NCBI RefSeq assembly: GCF_964340395.1
Contig: NC_135557.1
Coordinates: forward strand, 20,488,725 to 20,521,224
Source: Glandiceps talaboti
Lineage: Eukaryota > Hemichordata > Enteropneusta > Spengelidae
Reading direction: 5' to 3'
DNA length: 32,500 bases
Shown piece after piece: positions 1 to 32,500 of this stretch. How positions within the stretch are numbered: position 1 is the stretch's first letter; each line of letters opens with the position of its first letter. The position numbers and the translations under genes are program-made. The notes beneath the pieces were generated by a model. The model saw only the letters and a list, made by a program, of their open reading frames with translations, searched no databases and was not told the origin of the DNA.

Positions 1-1
1 T

Positions 2-100
2 CCCCAACAAGAGCCACAGGAAATAGAAATACATATGTTACCAGAACCCACACTGAGAGACAATCCTAGAGGCTATAAAGATGAATATACTATTGTATAG
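2..100 (+). CDS. Possible C-terminal end of a convergent gene (partial)
   Basis: Frame 2 is open from the window edge to TAG at 98-100 (32 codons). The peptide is polar, with PQQEPQE near the start and GYKDEYTIV at the end. The other two + frames close earlier. The last four residues YTIV fit the class I PDZ-ligand pattern (S/T-x-V/I/L at the C-terminus), and Tyr residues nearby fit a receptor tail. If real, this gene converges on the Ig gene. It is short, so chance is possible. Confidence 0.45.
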   Translation, partial: PQQEPQEIEIHMLPEPTLRDNPRGYKDEYTIV

Positions 101-214
101 CAAGATTTAAACACTGTAATCATTGTATTAGTGACTCTGAACATGGTTGGTGGAAAGACAGAACTATTATGTGTGTAAAAAAGACTTTTTTAGAATTTTT
201 TTTAGTGATATTGA
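101..214. other. Spacer after the putative stop
   Basis: AT-rich, with no gene signal seen. If the reading frame at 2-100 is real, this is the start of its 3' UTR. Confidence 0.4.
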
Positions 215-1035
215 TAGTCATGTGAGAGGACCTTACCAAATGGTGTGAACTACCATACATCATTTCAGAGGACCTTATCAGATTGTGTGAACTACCATAC
301 ATCATGTGAGAGGACCTGTGTGAAATACTACCATACATCATGTGAGAGGACTTCACCAAATTGTGTGAACTACCATACACCATTTCTGAGGACCTTATGA
401 AATTGTGTGAACTACGATACATCATTTCAGAAGACCTTATCAAACTATATAGACTGCCATATCTCATGTGAGAGGACCTTATCAAATTGTGTGAACGTCA
501 TACATTTTGTGGAGGACAGTAGTCTGTTGTGTGAGCTGCCATAAGTCATAAGTGGCAGTCAATTCCTTACCAATTATGTGAACACCCATAAGTCATGTGA
601 GGACCTTTTGTGTGAACTTACCAATCTTGTAAACTACCATAAGTCACTTGAGAGGCCCTTATCAATTTGTGTGAGCTGCCATGCTTCATGTGGCAGGACC
701 TTCTTGTATGAACAGTCATAAGTCATGTGATAGGATTTAATCGTGTGAACTTTCCAACTGTGTGAACTACCATACATACCTTCCTGTTATGTGAACTAGC
801 TACCATATGCCGTGCGTGAGGAATGTACCAATTGTGTGCACTTACTATTTGTGGGAACTACCGAGCGACATGGGGCAATATCTTGCCAGTTGCATGAAGT
901 ACTGTATTCCATGTGGCAGAACCTGAGTGTGAATTTCTGTGTCAAGTAACAGAAATTTACCAATTGTCTGAATTTACCAATCGTGTAAGGTACCACAAGT
1001 ACCTATTGTGTGAACTACCATAGGTCATGTGACAT
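215..1035. repeat. Degenerate minisatellite, ~42 bp unit
   Basis: Core text such as GTGTGAACTACCATACATC followed by ATGTGAGAGGACC recurs at about 219, 261, 303, 337, 380, 422 and 464, mostly 42-43 bases apart, and decays to the right until about 1035. Because 42 is a multiple of three, the minus strand shows a spurious 14-residue repeat reading frame at 120-485. Confidence 0.85.
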
Positions 1036-1295
1036 TGTCTATAAATCATAACTTTGTTACTGTATCACAATATTTATAGTCCATCTATAAACGTAACACA
1101 TCTGTGCATCCAGGTTGGAGCAAAATTTGATCTGAAATAATAATGAACAATAAATATATAGTAATTGAAAGTTTTGACCAGTTAATTATGCCAGTAAGGG
1201 GGAATGTCACGTATAGACATTTTTTTACTAATGCTGCAACAAGAATTGTCTTTAAGCTGCAGTTATTTCAAATATCAAGTCTTGACGGCTTCATG

Positions 1296-1455
1296 AGCAC
1301 ATACATGACCTTTAACCTTTCAGCAGCAGACATGTGACCTTTAACTCTTCAGTAGCAGAACATGTGACTTTTAACCCTTCAGCAGCAGAACATGTGACTT
1401 TTAACCCTTCAGTGGCAGAACATGTGACCTTTAACCCTCTGGCAGTTACATGACA
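1296..1455. repeat. Minisatellite, ~30 bp unit, about 5 copies
   Basis: CATGTGACCTTTAACCCTTC followed by AG-A/T-GGCAGAA recurs five times with few changes. The array interrupts otherwise unremarkable AT-rich sequence (1036-1295). Confidence 0.85.
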
Positions 1456-2240
1456 GAAATATGAAGGTTCAGTTTTTATGAACATTGTGTAAATGTAATA
1501 CAGGAAGTGTCTGGTACTGGAGAGGTAATCTACTGCCATTGGTCAGGTCTGCTGTTCCATCTATTGCTATCCCTCCATAAAGTCCAAGTTAATCCACATT
1601 TTTCATGTGTGCTGTTCCATTTGTTATTATCCCTCCACCAATTCCAAGATCCATATTAGATATGATATTAAACACACTGGGTATGTGCAAAGAATTTTTT
1701 CTCATCTCCAAAACAAATAAAATTTAAAAAAACACAATTAGAAAATAATTTATTTTTAATTTATCAAGTATCTAATTTACATAAGGTGTTTTATCCCTGT
1801 AACTTTCAAGTTGTATGTGTATCAGAAAAAATGAAATACTTCAAATCTATTTGGTTTCTCTTTCTTAAAGAAGATATACTGCTTTCTGTTAATTGTGCAA
1901 TGTTTTCATCAGTCAATCACTCGCATAAACTATTTTTTTGAAGAAAAAATACAATTTTTAGATCACTTGCCAATGAATATTACTAACGTATCATGGACTA
2001 GATGTCACATTTTAATTAATTTATTTATTTATTTATTGGATATTTAAATGTATTTATTAATTAATTAATTTATCAGTTTATTTATGCATTTATCTAAGTG
2101 ACTTCAACTTTAATTTGCGAGCCTAGCCATTATTGCCATTGATTTGCAATCTGTGCCATCATTGCCTGCAGTTCAACAGTGCTTATGTTATTAATGAATA
2201 TGAAATCTAATCTAACTGTTGAACAATACTAAATAAGGAC
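1456..2240. other. AT-rich stretch without a gene; (TTTA)n-rich near 2013-2095
   Basis: No coding frame, RNA gene or mobile-element end could be supported. A low-complexity tract of TTTA/TTAA units lies near 2013-2095, and a short direct repeat (GTGTGCTGTTCCATNTNTT) near 1548-1630. Confidence 0.5.
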
Positions 2241-2460
2241 TGTTACTGTTACCATGGTAACATGTAAACTCTGTCATTGTTGCCAGGGAATGTGTAAAGG
2301 CTCTTACTGTTACTGTAGTAATATGTAAGCCCTGTCATTGTTGCCAAGGGAACATGAAAAGGGTTGCTATTATTACCATGGTAACATTTTAAAATATTCC
2401 TGTTGCCATGTTACTGATATAGTTGTCTTGGAAACATTTGTTATTTGATTGTTATGGTGA
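2241..2460. repeat. Tandem repeat, ~61 bp unit, about 3 copies
   Basis: Units begin near 2241, 2302 and 2363 with variants of TTACTGTTACCATGGTAACATG, each followed by TGTCATTGTTGCCA in the first two. The palindrome GTTACCATGGTAAC is present in the first unit and nearly so in the third. Confidence 0.75.
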
Positions 2461-3110
2461 CATGAATGATACTTCTGAGATGGTAATTCTAATTTTGTAT
2501 GCAGCAATATTTGATGTCTTCAATATTCATTAGAAACACAGCTAAGCTGTTCTTTAAGTGTTCTGTTTTGTACTGCAGTGATTGTATATGCTATATACTT
2601 TTATAGAGATTGGCAGAGAATTTATTAGAAACTGTCTTATCAGCAAGGGAAGTTATCAATCATATATTCCGAAAATTTGGGATGGGGAAGGGAGGGGAGG
2701 GTAGGTTACATAATGTGCTATTAGCACACTAAAAGTGTCATGTTATTGTCTTGTTACCAAGTCCATTTCTATATTTCCTTAAGTCATTTTTTAAAATAGA
2801 TTTTACTTAGATTAATTCGTAATCCCTCCAAATGTGCATCCTTTCCTAAGAAAATAATTATTGATAAAAAAACAGCATGGCCTTTTTTTTTAAATAACTA
2901 GAAATGAAAATGAGAAAAACAAGATTATCAATAAACCAATAGAATGCATTGTTTGATCTACGTATTTGAGTACTAAGAAAGCTATTGGTTGATTTCTGCA
3001 TGCAATTACAGGTCATAGGTTAGGTCAAAGGGTGATTTTGTGAAAGTGAGTACTTGAAAGAACCAGACCATACATTTTGACATTGTAGATAAGAGGACTT
3101 ATTAATTTTT
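2461..3110. other. AT-rich stretch, nothing recognised
   Basis: No long open frame or RNA fold could be supported. One G-rich patch (GGGAAGGGAGGGGAGGG) lies near 2684-2701. Confidence 0.4.
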
Positions 3111-3315
3111 AGACAAACAGGATAAGATTGATATCAACCAATCAGAATAGACAAACAGGATAAGATTGAATTGAACTAACCAATCAGAATTGACAAACAG
3201 TATAAGATTGAAATGAACCAACTAATCAAGATAGGCAAATAACAAACGATTGGTATCAACCAGTAGGAAAAAGTGAACGAATAGAACTAGCATCAACCAA
3301 CCAACCAACCAACCA
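3111..3315. repeat. ~40 bp tandem repeat followed by (CCAA)n
   Basis: GACAAACAGGATAAGATTGA recurs at about 3112, 3150 and 3192, each followed by an AACCAATCAGAAT-like segment; a decayed fourth copy follows. A (CCAA)n tract at about 3295-3315 ends the array. Confidence 0.8.
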
Positions 3316-3479
3316 ATCAAATTGTTGTAAATATCATTACATCATCCTTCATCCGTGTCATATATGTGTATATATTATAACCACCACATTACAGCATTAC
3401 TATTGTGTATTGTAATGCTAAGTAACCACATCATAGTGTTACTATCTTGGGTATTTTGTAATACAAAGTATTCACTTTT

Positions 3480-4110
3480 GTCGTCATTTTTGTAACATAT
3501 GATAGTATTGTGATCACATTAAAACTTTGTTTGTATTGTAACGCTAGACACAGTATTGTGGTCACAATACAGCAGACTATATGCGCATTGTAGAACTAGT
3601 GTTGTGATCACACTACAGCGTTTTAATTTTATTGTAGCACTAGATAGTATTGTGGGCACAATACATTACCAGTGTTATGTACATTGTAACTAGATAGTAT
3701 TGTGATCACATTACAGCTGTGTTTTATGTGCATTGTATCACTAGGCAGTATTGTGAACACACTAAAGCATTTGTGATATATGCATTGTAACAAGATAGTA
3801 TTGTAATCACGTTACAGTAGTTGTGTTACCTGCATTATATCACAGCATTGTGGTCACATACAGCTGCTGTGTTCTATGCATTGTAACATGACCTAGTATT
3901 GTGGTCGTAATACAAAACTTTTGTTAACTGTATTGTATCACTATGTAGTATTGTGGTCACATTACAGCAGTTGTGTCATGTATAATGTATTGTTAGAAAT
4001 TTCTAACAAGTATTGTGGTCCCATTGAAACATTTGTATCATATGTGCATTGTAACATGCCATTGTTTTCTGAGTATTATGTGATGTGTGTGTTGTAACAT
4101 CAGGTCTAAC
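3480..4110. repeat. Degenerate minisatellite, ~50 bp unit, about 11 copies
   Basis: Variants of TAGTATTGTGGTCACATTAC followed by AGCAGTTGTGTTATGTGCATTGTAAC-like text recur about every 50 bases (for example near 3503, 3551, 3644, 3694, 3746, 3896, 3948). The core TTGTGATCACAA is self-complementary. A weaker version of the same text extends left to about 3360. Confidence 0.8.
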
Positions 4111-4500
4111 AGTGTTGCTTAGATTTTAGATTCTTCAAAGTAAACAAAGCAATACAGTGAATTTGTATGGAAATAAACTATTTTACAAAGTCTCAAAGAC
4201 TTCCTTTTTATCACTTTTACAGGAGAAGTAAAATGATAGATTAATGTGCATGCGTGTAACGTCACCAAAATCTGACCATCAGTGTCGGAATATGATGCGA
4301 GATTATAGTCATATGTACATCCTATGCATAGACAGTGTGATTATTCTAACACATTTAGCTCAGTGGTTACAGTGTATTGTGCAAACCTGAAAATTTAGAA
4401 TTCGTCATTATCAGCACAAACAGGTTTTGTCATATGTTACATTGGGCAGTGCTTTTTGCATGACAAAGTATTCATATCAAATATCTCTGAGCTCATCATG
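4111..4500. other. Unique AT-rich stretch
   Basis: No gene seen. A short tRNA A-box-like string occurs at 4356-4366, but no convincing B box or cloverleaf follows. Confidence 0.4.
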
Positions 4501-4504
4501 CATA

Positions 4505-4795
4505 ACTTTTAGACACATTGTAACAGTGTCAAGGAAGACACATTGTAACTGTAAAAACAGACACATTGTAACAGTATGAAGCAGAAACATTGTAATATTG
4601 TCAAAGCCTATACGTTATAGCAGTATCAAGCAGATACATTGTAACTGTCAAAACAGACACATTATAACAGTATCAAGCAGATACAACCATCAAAGCCTAT
4701 ACGTTGTAACAGTGTCAAGACAGACACATTGTAACAGTGTCAAGGCAGACACTTTGTAACAGTCAAAGCAGACAATTTGTAAGTGTGACAGTTCA
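4505..4795. repeat. Short-period tandem repeat, ~22-29 bp unit
   Basis: AGACACATTGTAACAGTGTC followed by AAGGC/A recurs about ten times with variants (TACGTTGTAACAGT, ACATTATAACAGT). Confidence 0.82.
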
Positions 4796-5275
4796 TATAT
4801 TGTTTCGCATAATATTGTAAAGAGTGTCATTTTTCCAATAACTTAAAGAGTACATCAACACAGCTTCTATATTATATAAGCTGTTATTCGATTATTTTAT
4901 CACAATAGATAGAGAACAATAGGGACCAAAATGTTACTTTATGAAATATGTCTTATCTACGTCTGTACATAATACCAATTACATTTAACTGTGCCGTGTT
5001 AAGTAGAGTCCATGTAATAAAAGAACAAAGAGTTGTATTTTGTCGAATCTTATGTTACATTATTACAACTTTAATGATGTGTATGATGTCGTGTTTGTCT
5101 CGTATTTATTCACCACATAGTTGTAAATAAACGTTTGTTTCTGTAATTTATTTTCATTTTTTCATACCACCTATGAAAATGTATAGAAGTCGTTGTGCTA
5201 AACCAATAAAGTACGCTATGTATTAAACATCAAATATGTCGTCTTGTTGTTAGTTGGTCACTTCTTAGAAGGACA
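4796..5275. other. AT-rich stretch with poly(A)-signal-like hexamers
   Basis: No coding frame is supported. Plus-strand AATAAA occurs at about 5127 and 5205, candidate 3' ends for a plus-strand transcript from the left. Minus-strand AATAAA also occurs here. Confidence 0.3.
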
Positions 5276-5810
5276 AAACAAGCCAGGTTATATATTGTAT
5301 TATTCATGTCTTTGACAATGTAACGTCTTATAGTGTGTTGTTTACGTAAACTTCTCTGTGTTGTTCATGTCTTACATAACGTCTTACAGTGTGTTGTGTA
5401 TATCTATCCGTGTGTTGTTCATGTCTTTGACAATGTAACGTCTTACAGTGTGTTGTGTACATCTTTCCGTGTGTTGTGCATGTCTTAGCCAGTACAACAT
5501 CTTAAAGTGTTGCTTACACTTTCTGTGTATTGTTCAGGTCTTAGACAGTGCAGTGTCTAACAATGTGTTGTTTTAATCTTTCTGTGTGTTGTTCATGTCT
5601 TAGACCGTACAGCATCTTAAAGTGTTGCTTACACATTTGTGTTATTCATGTCTTAGACAGTACAACGTCTTAAAGTGTTGCTTACACATTTGTGTTATTC
5701 ATGTCTTAGGCAGTACAACGTCTTAAAGTGTTGCTTACACCTTTCTGTGTGTTGTCTATGTCTTAGACAGTACAACGTCTTAAAGTGTGTTGCTCACGTC
5801 TCATATCCGT
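5276..5810. repeat. Minisatellite, ~49-61 bp unit, about 9 copies
   Basis: GTTGTTCATGTCTTAGACAG followed by TACAACGTCTTAAAGTGTTGC-like text recurs with CATGTCTT near 5305, 5367, 5428, 5488, 5596, 5648, 5700 and 5757. Confidence 0.85.
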
Positions 5811-6133
5811 GGTTCGTTATGTGTATGAATATACAGAAACTCAGTATATTATATTAGTAGTATACAGGTCCATATACACATGTATAGATAAGTTATTCAT
5901 TTGCTTAAAATGGCAAATTTGTTAATTCAGTAAGTATGTGTTTTTTAATTTTGTATTTGTTTTTAACATGGTTCGTGGTTTCCCTGTTATCTGAGGATAA
6001 ATATACTTTTGAGGAATTGACCGTAGTGCGATAAAAAACACTCAAATACACAAACCCCATTTACGTGTATGACTTTATATATTGTTTCAACCAAGGTCAT
6101 CATAGTCCTGTTATACATCATACAGCCAATTAT
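5811..6133. other. AT-rich stretch, nothing recognised
   Basis: No frame, repeat or RNA gene is supported in this segment, which lies between a minisatellite and a foldback element. Confidence 0.4.
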
Positions 6134-6438
6134 AAGTTAGTGGCCACTGGCTCTGTTTGATACAACCACAATGAAACCAATTAGAAACTGCTACACTTTA
6201 AGATAGCAGAATGGCAATATCTTGCTATATTTTGTCTAAATGAAATAAACAAATTAACCATACTGCAACTATATGCAGACACAACTATGTTTTGATGTTT
6301 TCATTTGATGTCTGCATAGTCGCACATTAGTTAATTTGATTTAAACTGTATTCATTAAATCTTGTTATCTTAAAATGTAGCATGCGCAGTTTGTTGTTTC
6401 TGTGTGTTGTATCATACAGAGCCAGTAAACGCTAACTT
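6134..6438. mobile_element. Foldback MITE-like element, copy 1
   Basis: The ends are inverted repeats: left AAGTTAG, five bases, ACTGGCTCTGT, one mismatch, TGATACAAC; the right end reads the same on the minus strand. Matching continues inward (AAACTGC...TTTAAGATA, AAATTAAC) to a central pair TATGCAGACA / TGTCTGCATA, so the ~305-base element is an imperfect palindrome. It has no coding capacity. No clear target-site duplication was found. A relative lies at about 31037-31375. Confidence 0.72.
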
Positions 6439-6544
6439 GACATGAACTGTATAAGGTACAGCAGATGCAATCTCATATTTGTAGAATGAATGCATGTCTA
6501 TAAAGATAATAATAACAATAACAAAATGACGTATTTTATCATAA

Positions 6545-6565
6545 TTTATTCAGCAGTAAATTTAA
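6545..6565 (-). promoter_or_regulatory. Candidate poly(A) signals of the Ig gene
   Basis: On the minus strand AATAAA lies at 6550-6545 and ATTAAA at 6565-6560. They are the first AATAAA/ATTAAA hexamers I found downstream of the stop codon at 7749, which would give a 3' UTR of about 1.2 kb. Not confirmed; other signals lie further downstream. Confidence 0.4.
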
Positions 6566-6889
6566 TGAGTACAAAACGTAAAAGGTTTTATCAAAATTTT
6601 ACAAAAGGGTGATTTTTTTGTACAATGAGTAAATTTTGTTTCTCCTTGTTAAAAAGTACAAAACAATAAAATAATTGATATCCAGTAAAAAAAGACTCGT
6701 GTTGTAATAATACTGCTTTGTTGTATTCTTCTCATTCTTTGTGTTGTCTTCATGAAAAAATAAATAAATTGTGAATACTTAATGAGATACAAGATTATGG
6801 CAAGTCACTGCAAAATCTTCCTATCAATCAAAGCTTTGATTGGCAAGTTTGTTTAGAGTATGCTTTTGACAGCACAGTATGTAGATCTA

Positions 6890-7250
6890 CAGTTGTGCCT
6901 ATATCAAGTCTATGTCTATAACTGGTAAATACTATATATACATCAGGTATATGTATATCCATAACTGGTTTATACTGTACGTACTTACATAAAGTCTATG
7001 TATGTCTATAACTGGTGTATACTATACTTACATCAAGTCAATGTCTATAACTGGTATATACTATACTTACATCACATCTATATATGTCTAACTGGTATAT
7101 ACTATACATCAAGTCTATGTATGTCTATAACTGGTGTATACTATACTTACATCAAGTCTATGTATGTCTATAACTGGTGTATACTGTACATACACCAAGT
7201 CTATGTTGCCTATAACTTTTATATACTGTATATATATACAGTATATACTA
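6890..7250. repeat. Minisatellite, ~43 bp unit
   Basis: GTCTATGTATGTCTATAACTGGTGTATACTATACTTACATCAA-like units (shown here as joined short motifs GTCTATGT, CTATAACTGG, TATACTATAC, TTACATCAA) recur about eight times. If the nearest poly(A) signal is used, this lies in the 3' UTR of the Ig gene. Confidence 0.85.
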
Positions 7251-7439
7251 TATATGTATATTCAGACTTACATACATCAAGGAAAAAAGTGTTATTGCAT
7301 TGGTTATTCTTAACTGTACATGACCATATGTTATGCTTGTATGTATCAAAATATAATATTGATATTGTCGTAATGAATATATAATAAGCATGAATGGATG
7401 GCAAAATTTAAATTAATTCAGTCACGTCAGTCGTATCAG

Positions 7440-7748
7440 TTGCCCAGGTCGGGATATAATATTATTTACATTACAACGATTGAAAGTCATTCACAGTTCT
7501 ACAGTATTAATTAGCCAGGTTCTGATATAAAACTACTTGTCATAACGATAGAAAGTCATTCACAGTTCTACAGTATTAATTAGCCAGGTTCTTATATAAA
7601 ACTACTTGTCATAACGATTGTAAGTCAGTCACGGTTCTATAGTATTAATTGTCCAGGATCTAATATAAAATACGTTTATCACAAAGTCTTTGAAAATTAG
7701 TTCTACAGTATTAATTGTCTAGGTTCTGATATAAGACTATTGTTATGA
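7440..7748. repeat. Tandem repeat in the Ig-gene 3' UTR, ~69 bp unit, 5 copies
   Basis: Five units with CCAGG or CTAGG near 7444, 7515, 7584, 7653 and 7719 (spacing 71, 69, 69, 66). Each includes TTCTACAGTATTAATT and a GATATAAAACTA-like segment. The array ends directly at the stop codon, so it forms the first ~300 bases of the 3' UTR. Confidence 0.85.

Positions 7749-32500
<24,752 letters not shown>

Noticed and set aside
4356-4420. tRNA or tRNA-derived SINE (TAGCTCAGTGG resembles an A box)
   Set aside because: No good B box and no cloverleaf pairing can be drawn.
4948-5130. 60-codon plus-strand frame, and similar small ones at 1143-1337 and 5675-5857
   Set aside because: Short, no recognisable domain, embedded in AT-rich or repeat DNA.
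3480-5810. CRISPR-like arrays
   Set aside because: The repeats are head-to-tail and degenerate without unique spacers of constant length, and the DNA is eukaryotic with introns.
6998-7384. 128-codon plus-strand frame rich in Tyr and Ile
   Set aside because: Arises from a ~43-base satellite; frame and wording shift between units and there is no start or splice context.

Overview
This is animal (eukaryotic) genomic DNA, AT-rich, with GT-AG introns of about 300-900 bp and many micro- and minisatellites. The gene family and architecture suggest a marine invertebrate (lancelet, hemichordate, mollusc or similar). I cannot name the species from the sequence.

Minus strand, 32500 down to 7749: the 3' part of one very large gene for a type I membrane protein of the immunoglobulin superfamily. 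I placed 31 exons, which join in a single frame and encode 3303 residues plus a stop; the 5' end lies beyond 32500. From N- to C-terminus the window holds 25 Ig domains in strict alternation of two types. Type A begins DAATQNF and has a KDG-containing C-C' region and a YNL E strand, like Ig1 of the KIRREL/nephrin (IRM) family. Type B begins PQSF and ends FLTVY. These are followed by a four-cysteine C2-like Ig, an Ig split over two exons, a second four-cysteine Ig, a short GGSSG linker with one transmembrane helix, and a 327-residue cytoplasmic tail. Every exon boundary is phase 1 except the one inside the split Ig. The distal block (about 19.2-32.5 kb; 9 A and 8 B exons) is nearly homogeneous. 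The proximal block (about 12.4-18.9 kb; 4 A and 4 B) is diverged, and the most membrane-proximal A domain has lost both canonical cysteines. Introns inside the distal block also resemble each other, so the duplicated unit was a genomic A+B cassette.

The tail carries two YxxM motifs (the class bound by PI3K p85 SH2 domains), a PxxP stretch, polybasic clusters and two kinds of internal repeat. Together these suggest a long adhesion or recognition receptor that may signal; function is inferred.

Region 1-7748 has no other complete gene that I can support. Bases 2-100 (+) look like the last coding bases of a convergent gene ending EYTIV-stop, a class I PDZ-ligand pattern. The rest is a mosaic of at least nine unrelated degenerate tandem repeats, plus a foldback MITE-like element at 6134-6438 that has a relative at about 31037-31375 inside the Ig gene.
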